This document shows, piece by piece, positions 51,970 to 61,154 of a stretch of DNA of 64,000 nucleotides (the first letter of the stretch is position 1; the number at the start of each line of letters is the position of its first letter). The notes beneath the pieces were generated by a model. The model was not told the DNA's origin and made no database searches. It saw only the letters and a program-made list of their open reading frames with translations. This DNA is from an uncultured Sulfitobacter sp. (GTDB taxonomy: Bacteria > Pseudomonadota > Alphaproteobacteria > Rhodobacterales > Rhodobacteraceae). The stretch covers positions 62,001 through 126,000 of the forward strand of contig CANMXJ010000006.1 of assembly GCA_947501805.1 (NCBI GenBank), read 5' to 3'. The position numbers and the translations under genes are program-made.

Positions 51970-52155
51970 AAGCTGTGCCAATTGTATTGGGTTCGTGTTT
52001 CATCAAAAAAATGGGTATTTGCTTCACTCATACCTTATTTCATTCAGTAGAACGTGGTCCATGGGCATGATTGGACGCTATGCAAACGGAAATACCAGCA
52101 CCTCCAGTAGATCGAACTAACGATTTCCCGTGTCTATCAATATGAGCGGGCCATC

Positions 52156-52722
52156 TCAAATTTCCTTAGCGTTATGTTCAACATCGGCCCAGTGCTTGTT
52201 CACGGGCAGCGTCTTTGCGCGGCGGGCGATGTCCTCGAAACGCACCGGCATGTAATCCCAGACATCGACACCTGCATTGATGCTGTTGCGCGAGCCTTTC
52301 CAATTGTTGTGGACATGGCCGAAGATCTGGAGCGCATCACGGCGGGCGTGGTTCCAGGTGATCATCGGGTAGTGGCACAGCGTATGCGCCTGGTTCTGGG
52401 GACCGTCACGGACCTCAGCCAAATGCGTGACACTGGTCCACGGCAGCGCCTGTGTCGGTTCCAAATCGTGGTTGCCCACAACAAGGTGCTTTTCCGCACC
52501 GGGCAATTTATCGAAGAGCTTGGTCAGCCAGTCGGTGTCCTTGGCTTTCGGCCCATGCGCGAAGTCGCCGATGATCCACAGTGCATCCTTGGGGCCGACC
52601 ATGGCCCACAGGTTCTGCATCATAACCGCGTCCATGTGGTTGGCGGATCGGAAGGGGCGATCGCAGAACTTGATGACGTTCTCATGCCCGAAGTGGGGGT
52701 CTGCGGTGTACCAGTTTGTCAT
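52156..52722 (-). CDS. Calcineurin-like metallophosphoesterase
   Basis: 188 residues. Metal-binding motifs are in order: WYTADPHFGHEN (DxH), LWIIGDFAH (GD), HLVVGNHD (GNHD), HYPM and FGHVHNNW (GHxH). The protein is a compact cytoplasmic phosphoesterase; the substrate is unknown. Small stand-alone forms like this are common on plasmids and phages. The start at 52722 (MTNWYTADPH) is preceded by GGAGAAG; a longer frame to 52788 is not supported. Confidence 0.85.
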   Translation of the reverse strand: MTNWYTADPHFGHENVIKFCDRPFRSANHMDAVMMQNLWAMVGPKDALWIIGDFAHGPKAKDTDWLTKLFDKLPGAEKHLVVGNHDLEPTQALPWTSVTHLAEVRDGPQNQAHTLCHYPMITWNHARRDALQIFGHVHNNWKGSRNSINAGVDVWDYMPVRFEDIARRAKTLPVNKHWADVEHNAKEI

Positions 52723-52905
52723 AGGTCTTCTCCGTCGTGCGATAGTGGCGCGGACGGCGACGGCAAAGGCGGAGATGGTGATCATCACAGGCGAACAGCG
52801 CGAAGCCGCCCGCCATAAATGGGGGCGCTAGGGTTGGGTGATATGTTTGCGCGATCTGATCATGTGGGCCTCATAGCGTTTTACGCTGCATCTGGCTATC
52901 CATGA

Positions 52906-53760
52906 TCATAGATCCATGTCCGAGGCCTCAACCTCTTCACCCGTCAAGGCTTCAACAATCCGGCGATCTAGCTCTTCCATGTGTATCCGCCCAAGTTCGT
53001 AATCGACCAGCGCGAAGCCAATCGACGTCATACCGGGTTCACCGCGATAGCTGACCCTGAACGTGGCCAGGCAGCCAATCTTGATTGATTGCTCGCGCGG
53101 GTATTCGAAACGGTAGTCAACCCGATTACGGTAGTGGCTTCCATTGCCGCAAAGCTCGTATTCGCTGCTGGTTGTGCGCTCACGTCCACCGGACGTGGTG
53201 GTTTCCTCATGGATGAGTATGCCGAGGGCATCGAGGTCCTCGATAAAACCTTCGGTGCTCCATGCATATGTCAGGGTCATCGTGCGACCATTGATTTCAA
53301 CACGAGAGGGAGGGCCATAGGTATTTTCAATCTGCGCTTTCAGTTCCAGCGGTTCAGGCAACTCATCGCTTGGTTGCCGAATGCTACGATGGATCGCCAT
53401 CGGACGCTGTTCCATCACGTCGGACGACAGTGTCGCTGTCACCTGATCTTGGGCTGCACCGGCCAGACGACCATTGACGCCGACATCACCGATGCGGCTG
53501 AACTGCTGGTAGGTGAACTCGAAGACATTGCCTTCGGGGGATTGTACCCGGAGGACTTCGCTCTCGCTTGTCGGGGCAGCATCGGTGCGTTCAGAATAGA
53601 CGGCCAGAACATCATCGAACGCATCGCCGGGTTGCAGACCAAGGATTTCGTAGGGGTAGGGCCGCTCAGCTGGGGCGTCGAGCGGTGTCAATTCATTCTC
53701 AGCAAGGGCGGAAGTTGCGGCAAACACCGCGAACGCTGTGACTGGTGTGAGGTGTTTCAC
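52906..53760 (-). CDS. Secreted protein of unknown function, coupled to the ParA-like gene
   Basis: 284 residues. A signal peptide (KHLTPVTAFAVFAATSALA, cleavage before ENEL) is followed by a soluble domain: PYEILGLQPGDAFDDVLAVY, EFTYQQFSRIGDVG and later RVEINGRTMTLTYAWSTEG. No known family is recognised. The start is the GTG at 53760, with AAAGGAGG upstream inside the end of the ParA-like gene; GTG and the ParA stop overlap as GTGA, so translation is coupled. The longer frame to 53874 lies inside the ParA gene. Confidence 0.65.
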   Translation of the reverse strand: MKHLTPVTAFAVFAATSALAENELTPLDAPAERPYPYEILGLQPGDAFDDVLAVYSERTDAAPTSESEVLRVQSPEGNVFEFTYQQFSRIGDVGVNGRLAGAAQDQVTATLSSDVMEQRPMAIHRSIRQPSDELPEPLELKAQIENTYGPPSRVEINGRTMTLTYAWSTEGFIEDLDALGILIHEETTTSGGRERTTSSEYELCGNGSHYRNRVDYRFEYPREQSIKIGCLATFRVSYRGEPGMTSIGFALVDYELGRIHMEELDRRIVEALTGEEVEASDMDL

Positions 53761-54524
53761 GCTGAAGCCTCCTTTTTGAGGGCGTGGAGATCCCATTCCG
53801 AGACGTGCTGTTGTAGACGCATGCCTTCGAGCGCCCATTGGACCTCGACTGTTAGGGCAAGAACGGCAGACCATGCGGCTTGTGCTTCGCGATACCGCCC
53901 GTAGCCGGTCGCAAACTGTTCACAGGCCAGAGAGGTTGTGAAACTGCCGATGTCGCCATTTATCACCTGATCGCCGATGGCTTCGGACCATGGCAACTCC
54001 GTCCGCAGCATCGGAATGTCGCCGAACGCCGCGCGGGTGGCGGGGATGTCAGCATTTCCTGCGCGACAGCCGGGGATCATCCCCAGCACATTGTCCGGTT
54101 CAACAAGGTATTCGTTGATACCCTCAACCACGTTCTTTGCTTCAAATACGCCAATGGCCGGTGACAGGATCAGATCAGCGCGTCCGAGCGCTGCACCCTG
54201 CGGTTCTTTGGGAAGTACACGTGTGTCGATCAGCGCGTTGTCAAAGCCGTCTGTTTCGGCTGACGCCAGCATATCGTCTACGTCTTCGCGGGTCGTGCAG
54301 GCTAGAAGTTGCAGGCGATCTTCAAGCACACCGTTGGCCGACATGGCGGTACGCCATCGTTGCAATGTGGATTGGGTATCTCGCTTGGGATCGCCTTTCG
54401 CTTCATCTGTGCAATCAAGCACCAGCACGCGTTTGCCCATAGCCAGAAAGCCAGACGCCAGCGCCGTGGTGGAGACCGTGCGGCCCGTGCCGCCTTTGGT
54501 CGCGAAGAATGTGATGGTCTGCAT
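53757..54524 (-). CDS. ParA/VirC1-like ATPase with an altered Walker A motif
   Basis: 255 residues. The N-terminus QTITFFATKGGTGRTVSTTA is a ParA/MinD-type deviant Walker A in which the signature lysine is kept (KGG), but the P-loop lysine (GKT in the family) is Arg (GRT). Walker A' (VLVLDCTDEAKGD) follows. Partner ParB is not visible. VirC1-like proteins of transfer systems and orphan ParA proteins of mobile elements look similar. Its 3' end overlaps the secreted-protein gene; the 5' side is divergent from an XRE regulator. Confidence 0.75.
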   Translation of the reverse strand: MQTITFFATKGGTGRTVSTTALASGFLAMGKRVLVLDCTDEAKGDPKRDTQSTLQRWRTAMSANGVLEDRLQLLACTTREDVDDMLASAETDGFDNALIDTRVLPKEPQGAALGRADLILSPAIGVFEAKNVVEGINEYLVEPDNVLGMIPGCRAGNADIPATRAAFGDIPMLRTELPWSEAIGDQVINGDIGSFTTSLACEQFATGYGRYREAQAAWSAVLALTVEVQWALEGMRLQQHVSEWDLHALKKEASA

Positions 54525-54567
54525 GTGGGCGAATTATCCAATTAGACGAAAATACATAATATAGTTG

Positions 54568-54587
54568 ATAACATTAAAGTATGTTAT
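54568..54587. promoter_or_regulatory. Inverted repeat between the ParA-like and XRE genes
   Basis: ATAACAT-TAAAGT-ATGTTAT is a perfect 7-6-7 inverted repeat, 17 bases before the chosen XRE start and on top of an alternative ATG (54581). It lies in an A/T-rich divergent promoter region, so it is a good candidate operator for the XRE protein. Confidence 0.55.
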
Positions 54588-54604
54588 TTCCAATGGTCTG
54601 GCGC

Positions 54605-54817
54605 ATGGATATGCGCATACTCGTAGGGAAAAATTTTGCACGCCTGCGAAAGGAAAAAGGCCTCACGCAGGAGCAGGTTGAAGAGCGTTCAGGCTTCAGT
54701 CAGCAGTATTTGAGCGGCCTGGAGCAAGGAAGGCGAAACCCGACGGTCATAACGCTTTACGAGCTTGCCCAAGCACTGAAAGTTAGCCATGTCGAGTTAG
54801 TCTCACCAATTGAGTGA
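54605..54817 (+). CDS. Small XRE-family helix-turn-helix regulator
   Basis: 70 residues. The helix-turn-helix spans ARLRKEKGLTQEQVEERSGF and QQYLSGLEQGRRNPTVITL, the HTH_3 pattern of Cro/CI and restriction-modification controllers. There is no effector domain. The start at ATG 54605 is preferred over 54581 because the latter sits inside an inverted repeat and adds an atypical leader. It points toward the convergent YgjP-like gene of the type I R-M operon and may control the ParA pair, itself, or the restriction genes. Confidence 0.8.
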   Translation: MDMRILVGKNFARLRKEKGLTQEQVEERSGFSQQYLSGLEQGRRNPTVITLYELAQALKVSHVELVSPIE

Positions 54818-54841
54818 TTGATTTGTCCAGCCGCGAGTGAA

Positions 54842-55570
54842 CTATTCAGACAAGAGGAGTTCTACGAGGCCATCAAGGTGATGCTTCGCTTTGCGCCAGT
54901 CACCCGCGTGGGCATCGATCAGTTTCCAGAAAGCTGGTCCATGGTCGTGATGTTTTAGGTGTGCGAGCTCATGGATCAGCACATAGTCGATACAGCTGCG
55001 CGGTGCTTTGATCAGGTGTGGGTTGATGATGATCTCACCAGATGGAGAACAGCTTCCCCATTGGCGTGACATCTCCAGCAGACGGAATGGCGGCGGTGCA
55101 TCCATCCAGGGCAGGCTCTTGGCAAAGGCATTAATGCGGCGGCTCAGGTAGTCCCGCCCTCGGACACGATACCAGGCGCGGAGACGGCCCCTGATGTCAT
55201 CCTCGGTGCCTTTAGCTGTCTGCACTTCTAGCCGATTACCGCGCATCCGTGCTGGGGCTGGCGTGCCGTCAGTGGGGATCACCTTGAGCATGTAGCGGCG
55301 ACCCAGATAAAGCATCTGTTCGCCAGAGACATATTCACGGGAACGGACATGGGCATACCGCTCCCGTGCTTTGCTGACGTGGCTTACGACCCAGCGGGCC
55401 CTCTTCTGGACAGCCAGCTTGATACTATCGTCAGAAAAGCCGTGTGGCGCATCAACAGCCACAGACCCATCTGGGTTCACATGGATCGCGACACGGGACT
55501 TGCGAGTGTCGGCATAGGACACCTCATAAGAGATACGATCATCCCCATATGCCAGAACAAACCCTGTCAT
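54842..55570 (-). CDS. YgjP-like (DUF45) zinc metallopeptidase
   Basis: 242 residues. The zinc-binding HExxH is in DYVLIHELAHLKHHDHGPAF, the SprT/YgjP pattern with the extra downstream His, preceded by RQWGSCSPSGEIIINPHLI. Its start overlaps the hsdR stop (ATGA), and such genes are often found beside type I hsdR. A role in controlling the R-M complex or in DNA-protein crosslink cleavage is possible but unproven. It is the last gene of the operon. Confidence 0.85.
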   Translation of the reverse strand: MTGFVLAYGDDRISYEVSYADTRKSRVAIHVNPDGSVAVDAPHGFSDDSIKLAVQKRARWVVSHVSKARERYAHVRSREYVSGEQMLYLGRRYMLKVIPTDGTPAPARMRGNRLEVQTAKGTEDDIRGRLRAWYRVRGRDYLSRRINAFAKSLPWMDAPPPFRLLEMSRQWGSCSPSGEIIINPHLIKAPRSCIDYVLIHELAHLKHHDHGPAFWKLIDAHAGDWRKAKHHLDGLVELLLSE

Positions 55571-58500
55571 GGCTTGTTCGCGCCTGCGCGTACGATGCCG
55601 ATGATCTGGTCAATCAGTGCATTGGCGTGGTCCAGGCCACCGAAGAACCTGAAGTAGCGGGGGAGCAGGGCCTTGCGTATCTCAGCCTCGATGCTGCCTG
55701 GGTTGATTGAATGGGTCTGCACTGCATCATCAACCGTGCTGTCGATGTGTATGGCCTCATCGACCATTGTATCCTCAGGATGCTCGGTATCGCCCAGCTG
55801 CTCAAGGATCGCGCCGTAGTACGCAGCAGCCCGTGGGTGGTCCGTAAAGCGATCAGGCACACCAGGCGTATTCCGTGCAACAACCTGCTCTTCCAGGTCC
55901 TTGAACAGGGTGTATTGCTTCCCTGGGTGGTCGAACATCGCCTCAGCCGCTTCAATGGCTTCCTTGAGGAGTTCAGAGAATACCCGCTGCGCATAAGGAT
56001 CGTCGATCAAGTCTTGTTCAATGGTCTTACGAATCCGCGTCTTGATCACATCAGCTTCAGTGCGTGTCTTCTCGTCAGTCCAATCATCAGGATCGTCTGA
56101 CTGGCCGAGTGTATCGACGCGGATGAAGCCTTCGGGATCGATAACCTCTTGGCCGATGACCTGCTTGTCCACCATACGGCGGATTTGGTCTTCGTATTCG
56201 GAGAAATCCACAGTCTCTTGGGCGTCACGCTTTGCCTGCACCCGCAGTTCCGTGAAGAACCGCAGATCCCACTTGTAGCTCTGGATGGTCTTTTCATCAA
56301 AGGCCCCGTCTTCGAAGAAAGTCCGTGATGACAGAGCCAGTTTCAGGCACATCCCGAACTCGGTCAGCGCATCATAGAAGTCCTCGCGCACCTTCTGGTT
56401 CTGGTCGATGCTGTGGCCTGTGTCGTCCTCAGCAACTTGGGGCACCAGCACACGACGGAACTGTTCGGTGTCCTGATTGTTCTCCACGTCGGCAAAGATC
56501 GCCCATAGCGCATCGTGCAAGCCAGGGAGGCGCTTATACTCAACCGATACGTTGGACACCGTGCCTGCCAGATCATCTATCTCATATCCAGCCTGCGTTT
56601 CCTCGGCCAGGTCCTGGTAATCTTGGATCGAGGTATCAAGCTCGGCCAGGATACCACGGTAGTCGATCAGGTAACCGAATTGCTTGGCCTCATGGAGACG
56701 GTTCACCCGTGCAATCGCCTGAAGCAAGTTGTGCCCCTTGAGGTGCTTGTCGATGTAAAGGACAGCATTGCGCGGCTCATCAAAGCCCGTCAGCAATTTA
56801 TCCACGACAATCAGGATGTCTGGGGCCCCATCGGTGCTGAACCGTTCAATGACATCTGTCTCATAAGTCTCTGCGTCATTGCCGACGTTCATCTTCCACC
56901 AGGTCTGCACCTCTGGTGTCTTGACCTCATCAGTGTCTTCGTGGCCTTCCCTGGTATCGGGAGCCGAGATCACAACCGAACTAGTAATCATACCCGTCAG
57001 ATCGAGGGCGTTCTTGTAGCGGATCGCCGACAGCTTACTGTCCGTCGCCAGTTGCGCCTTGAGGCCCAGCCCCAGCTTAGCAAAGTTCTCAGTGAAGTGA
57101 GTGGCGATGTCCCAGGCGATGAGATCGATACGACCACCGGCACCATATACTTGGCCACGGCTGGAATACTTCTGCTTCAGGTCCGACTTCTGGCTATCTG
57201 TCAGACCCGTGGTGATCTTGTCGAACCAGGCATCAATCGCGGTGTCGTTGATATCGACGATGGGCTTTCGTTCCTCATAAACCAACGGGGTGACCGCCCC
57301 GTCCTCAACCGCATCTTGCATGGTGTAGGCGTGAAGGATTGGGCCGAATTTGTTACGGGTCTTATCCTCCTTCAACAGGGGTGTCCCCGTGAAAGCGATG
57401 AAGGCCGCATTGGGCAGGGCCTGACGCATCCGTTCGTGATTCTCACCACCCTGGCTGCGGTGTCCCTCATCGACCAGGACAATGATTTTGTCAGATGTGT
57501 TCCTACACTCTGGCAGCTTGGTGGCCGAATTGAACTTTTGCAGCAGGGTGAAGATGATCCGTTCCGGCCCTGACCCGATCCGCTTGGCCAGATCACGACC
57601 CGATTGAACCTTGGATGTCTCACCTTCCTTCTTGGTAGCTAGGGCAGACCCAAAGGCTCCGCCCGTCATGAAGGTAGCAGCAAGTTGCTTTTCCAGGTCC
57701 ACACGGTCGGTGACGATTATGATCCGACATCCAGCAAGCTCAGCATCCAGCAGCAGCGCCTTGGTCAAGAATACCATCAGGTTCGACTTCCCCGATCCAG
57801 TAGTGTGCCAGATCACGCCGCCCTCACGGCTGCCGTCGGGTTTTTGGTGCGCCACCTGGGACAGGATCGCCTTGGCCCCCTGGACCTGCTGATACCTGGC
57901 CGCAATCTTACCCAGCTTTCGGTCAAAGAAAATGAACCGTCTGGTGAAGTCCAGCAGACGGTCGGGGCGCAGTAGGCTTATGATCAACCTATCCTGCTCT
58001 GTGGGCAGCACAGGGCCGCTGTGGAGCCTGTCGAAGTCGCCCCGCATCCACTTGGGCTTGTCCGCAAATAGTGCCGTGCTCTGGGCCTCTGTCAGGGGCG
58101 TGGACTTGATGGCCTGCATCTCGGCCTCGGTGATCTCTTCCTCGGTCCACGACCCCCAGAACTTTGCAGGTGTGCCCGTTGTGCCAAAGCGCCCGTCGGT
58201 GCCAGAGATCGACATCAACACCTGTGAATAGGCGTAGAGGTCCTGGATGCCGTCAGGCTTCTGGTTTCTCAGATGCTGGCTGATCCCCTCAGTCACCATC
58301 GCGGCGTCCTTGGTGGATGAGTTGGGTCGTTTGGCCTCAATCACCACCAGGGGGATGCCGTTGACGTAGCACACCACATCGGGCCGATAGCGGCCCATCC
58401 CTGCGGGGCGTTCAACGCTCAACTCTTCGGTGACATGCAGAGTGTTTGCCGCTGGATCAGTCCAGTCAATCAGGGGCACGGTGACGGATATGCGCTGACC

Positions 58501-58839
58501 ATCGACGAACTCTGTGACGGTGATGCCCAGGGTCAGGTGCTTATAAATCGCCTCATTGGCGGGGATAAGCCCTTCGTTCAGGCCCGTCGCACTGATGTCT
58601 CGGATCACCTGATCAATGCCGCCGTCTGACAGGGGATAGGACTGCCCTTTGAAGGCGAACCGATGCGCCTTCAGCCGTTCGCGCAGCACGGGCACCAGCA
58701 ACACAGACCGCTCCGACACGCGCAAGCCCAATGCATCGGCGGGGGAAAGATACGTCCAGCCCATGGCCATCAGCACGTGTAATGCTGGCAGCTTTGAGGC
58801 TGCCTCTTCGCGGGTATCGGGGGTGCGGGGCTGGGTCAT
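55567..58839 (-). CDS. hsdR: Type I restriction enzyme, HsdR subunit
   Basis: 1090 residues. An N-terminal endonuclease domain has the PD-(D/E)xK signature (RPDVVCYVNGIPLVVIEAKR, ~residue 150-172). A superfamily 2 translocase follows, with Walker A TTGSGKS (~350), DEGHRSQGG (DEAD box equivalent) and FTGTPLL. A C-terminal region for HsdM contact ends the protein. It cuts unmodified DNA after ATP-driven translocation. The ATG at 58839 is preferred over a TTG at 58860. A perfect 16-base palindrome lies 36 bases upstream. Confidence 0.95.
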   Translation of the reverse strand: MTQPRTPDTREEAASKLPALHVLMAMGWTYLSPADALGLRVSERSVLLVPVLRERLKAHRFAFKGQSYPLSDGGIDQVIRDISATGLNEGLIPANEAIYKHLTLGITVTEFVDGQRISVTVPLIDWTDPAANTLHVTEELSVERPAGMGRYRPDVVCYVNGIPLVVIEAKRPNSSTKDAAMVTEGISQHLRNQKPDGIQDLYAYSQVLMSISGTDGRFGTTGTPAKFWGSWTEEEITEAEMQAIKSTPLTEAQSTALFADKPKWMRGDFDRLHSGPVLPTEQDRLIISLLRPDRLLDFTRRFIFFDRKLGKIAARYQQVQGAKAILSQVAHQKPDGSREGGVIWHTTGSGKSNLMVFLTKALLLDAELAGCRIIIVTDRVDLEKQLAATFMTGGAFGSALATKKEGETSKVQSGRDLAKRIGSGPERIIFTLLQKFNSATKLPECRNTSDKIIVLVDEGHRSQGGENHERMRQALPNAAFIAFTGTPLLKEDKTRNKFGPILHAYTMQDAVEDGAVTPLVYEERKPIVDINDTAIDAWFDKITTGLTDSQKSDLKQKYSSRGQVYGAGGRIDLIAWDIATHFTENFAKLGLGLKAQLATDSKLSAIRYKNALDLTGMITSSVVISAPDTREGHEDTDEVKTPEVQTWWKMNVGNDAETYETDVIERFSTDGAPDILIVVDKLLTGFDEPRNAVLYIDKHLKGHNLLQAIARVNRLHEAKQFGYLIDYRGILAELDTSIQDYQDLAEETQAGYEIDDLAGTVSNVSVEYKRLPGLHDALWAIFADVENNQDTEQFRRVLVPQVAEDDTGHSIDQNQKVREDFYDALTEFGMCLKLALSSRTFFEDGAFDEKTIQSYKWDLRFFTELRVQAKRDAQETVDFSEYEDQIRRMVDKQVIGQEVIDPEGFIRVDTLGQSDDPDDWTDEKTRTEADVIKTRIRKTIEQDLIDDPYAQRVFSELLKEAIEAAEAMFDHPGKQYTLFKDLEEQVVARNTPGVPDRFTDHPRAAAYYGAILEQLGDTEHPEDTMVDEAIHIDSTVDDAVQTHSINPGSIEAEIRKALLPRYFRFFGGLDHANALIDQIIGIVRAGANKP

Positions 58840-58875
58840 GAGCGGGCGGCCTGCTGTCAAAAAGTTTGCAATTTG

Positions 58876-58891
58876 GTAGGAAGTTTCCTAC
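58876..58891. promoter_or_regulatory. 16-base palindrome upstream of hsdR
   Basis: GTAGGAAGTTTCCTAC (7-2-7) is perfectly symmetric and lies in the 127-base gap between DUF3800 and hsdR, the largest gap of the operon. It is a candidate operator for separate control of restriction. Confidence 0.5.
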
Positions 58892-58966
58892 ATACTGCCC
58901 AAGGATTGGGAATTACCTGGTCGGCGATGGGGTGCTGGGAAACTGGTGCCCTTTTGCTTTTCTGAG

Positions 58967-59698
58967 TCATGGGAACTCCTTGATTGCCCCCATTTTTGTT
59001 AAGATAACATCATAGGCGCGGTTAGCTTGTGTCGGGCGCAGCGTCTTGATCGCGATAGGCCGCGCAGTAAGATCAGCCAGTTGCAAACCTGTCGAATTGA
59101 CAGACTTCTTTGCAAACTTCGGCTCGAAGTCCATGGACGAGAAGTCGCGCTTCACCCATCCCCAACCGTTCGCTCCCGCGACGATCCGACGGAATGCCAA
59201 CTCAAGATCGGCATCCTCAGACTTGCCACGACACTCAAAGACCACATGCACCCGTTTGCCAGTTTGGTCCTTATCGCGCAGGAATATCAGCAAACGCTCA
59301 AGGCAAAAGTGCAGCGCGATCTCGTAGGGGTTCCAGGGGTTCGGATATTTCTTGGTTAGCTCAACCTTGTCGATTACGGACGCGATGATGGTGATGGGCG
59401 CATCGACCATGACCTGGTTGAGGTCTTCGTAGAATTGTTCGCGCAGGGTGCGGTCGGTTAGCAGGAAGGTGAAATCCCCCTTCGACTTTCGGATTTCATG
59501 TTCATGCAAAATGACGGAATCGTGGCCCCAGTATTTGAACTTGAGCGCCTGCATGGAAGGCACGACCTGAGATAGGTAGTCATCCTTTTTCACAACACAG
59601 AACGAAAGAGAGAAAACCGGAAAATCGGCGTCAATTGAGGTCAGGCTGTGGTCACCACTCTCATCGACGTAAACGATGTAATCCGAAAACTCTGCCAT
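58967..59698 (-). CDS. DUF3800 domain protein
   Basis: 243 residues. The family signature is the N-terminal YVDESGDHSL, with a matching C-terminal VNSTGLQLADLTARPIAIKT; together they suggest an RNase H-like fold with acidic metal-binding residues. Family members have often been noted near defence genes. Function is unknown. It starts three bases after the dGTPase stop, in the same transcript, and precedes hsdR. Confidence 0.85.
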   Translation of the reverse strand: MAEFSDYIVYVDESGDHSLTSIDADFPVFSLSFCVVKKDDYLSQVVPSMQALKFKYWGHDSVILHEHEIRKSKGDFTFLLTDRTLREQFYEDLNQVMVDAPITIIASVIDKVELTKKYPNPWNPYEIALHFCLERLLIFLRDKDQTGKRVHVVFECRGKSEDADLELAFRRIVAGANGWGWVKRDFSSMDFEPKFAKKSVNSTGLQLADLTARPIAIKTLRPTQANRAYDVILTKMGAIKEFP

Positions 59699-59701
59699 GC
59701 T

Positions 59702-61117
59702 TCACAGCCTGTCAAAGACTGAGCCGACGCGTGGCTCGAAGAGTTGCTGGTACCGCTTCGTGGCATACTCGTCTGTCATCCCCGCGATGTAGTCGCAAAT
59801 GACTCGAGGGGTTAGTATATCGCCGCCACCTTGTATCGTTCGTTTGAAGTCGCGTGGATCAAGCAGTCGCTTCGGATCGGTAGCAAAGACCGCGAACAGT
59901 TCCGCAACAATCTTCTGACCCTTAAATTCAAGCTGTTGAACCGGCGTACTTTTGATCACCAGTTCGACGACGATCTCTTTGAGAGTTCGCAACGACTCTT
60001 CGATCTCTTTGTCAAAAACGGCTTGGAAAGCAAAGATATCGTCCGCAAAAGCAGGCTCATTCTGACGCACCAACTTCGTAAGTGCGACAAAGAAACCAAC
60101 TAGATGACCGATTACGCGCTTTCGGGCTTGGGTGCCTGAATTGAACAGGTTCTTCGCGAAGTCATCAAATTGACCACCATGGTGCACATCCAGAAATGGT
60201 TGGATCAATGCCTTTCGGGCCTTGTTGCTGCCTTCGTCAATCTCTTCATACCATTCGCAGAAGGTTTGCTGGCGGATAAGGCCCAAACCGATGGCATCCT
60301 CAAGATCATGCACCCCATAAGCAATGTCATCGGCCAACTCCATGATCGAAGTATCGAGAGATTTGTGCTTGGTTTTGGGATGTTTCCCCTTCTTAAACGC
60401 CGGGAAGACTTTACTCAGTTTGGGCCAGTCTTCCAGACCCGACGCTACCCACCCCATAACCACATCATCGTGTTCTTCATTCAGGTAGCATTTTGGAGGC
60501 TTGAAAGAGCTGGCAACAAAGATTGAAGAGGGATCAACCTGAACCCCATAGTCTTTTCCCTTCTCTTCGGTTGCAGGCGTATCGGGTTTCCCACCCGGGT
60601 AGTTGTCCCAATCGACGACATCATCGTAAGGGGCTGGGTACTTGATCACACCCAATACAGCCCGCTTTGTCAGGTCCATACCAAATTCTTCGCTGTAGGG
60701 TTCCAGCTTGGTCACAATGCGCAGTGTTTGGCCGTTCCCCTCGAAGCCACCATAGGAGAGCATACATCTGTTCAGTGCGACTTCACCCCCGTGTCCAAAC
60801 GGAGGGTGGCCGAGATCGTGCGCGAGGCAAATGGTGCTCATCAGCATTGGTGGTGGCAGGATTGCCCGCTCTGGGGAATTCTCTTCATGTTCACGATATA
60901 GTTTCTTGGTGATCGCCACACCGATTTGGCTGACTTCCATCGAGTGCGTCAGCCGGGTCCGGTTGAAATCACTATCCCCCATCCCGAGGACTTGCGTCTT
61001 TGCCTGAAGCCTTCGAAATGCGGCAGAGTGCACAACACGCGCAAAATCGCGTTCGTATTCCGTGCGCTTGCCATTTGTGCTGCGATCAACGCGTCGTTGC
61101 TCCCAAAAATCACTCAT
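59702..61117 (-). CDS. Deoxyguanosinetriphosphate triphosphohydrolase-like HD-domain protein
   Basis: 471 residues. The HD-domain metal site is seen as RTRLTHSMEVSQIG and CLAHDLGHPPFGHGGEVAL, and the N-terminus RTEYERDFARVVHSAAFRRL is typical of dGTPases. The enzyme cuts dNTPs to the nucleoside and triphosphate. Bacterial homologues can starve phage of dNTPs. Here it is embedded between the specificity and restriction genes. The start is ATG 61117 with GAAGGA upstream; a TTG five codons earlier is unlikely. Confidence 0.88.
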   Translation of the reverse strand: MSDFWEQRRVDRSTNGKRTEYERDFARVVHSAAFRRLQAKTQVLGMGDSDFNRTRLTHSMEVSQIGVAITKKLYREHEENSPERAILPPPMLMSTICLAHDLGHPPFGHGGEVALNRCMLSYGGFEGNGQTLRIVTKLEPYSEEFGMDLTKRAVLGVIKYPAPYDDVVDWDNYPGGKPDTPATEEKGKDYGVQVDPSSIFVASSFKPPKCYLNEEHDDVVMGWVASGLEDWPKLSKVFPAFKKGKHPKTKHKSLDTSIMELADDIAYGVHDLEDAIGLGLIRQQTFCEWYEEIDEGSNKARKALIQPFLDVHHGGQFDDFAKNLFNSGTQARKRVIGHLVGFFVALTKLVRQNEPAFADDIFAFQAVFDKEIEESLRTLKEIVVELVIKSTPVQQLEFKGQKIVAELFAVFATDPKRLLDPRDFKRTIQGGGDILTPRVICDYIAGMTDEYATKRYQQLFEPRVGSVFDRL

Positions 61118-61154
61118 CTCGTCTTCCTTCAAAAAATTTTTGTTACAAAAAAAA

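Noticed and set aside
56515-57573. 352-codon plus-strand frame across hsdR
   Set aside because: Antisense of the HsdR translocase motifs; the composition is typical of a shadow frame.
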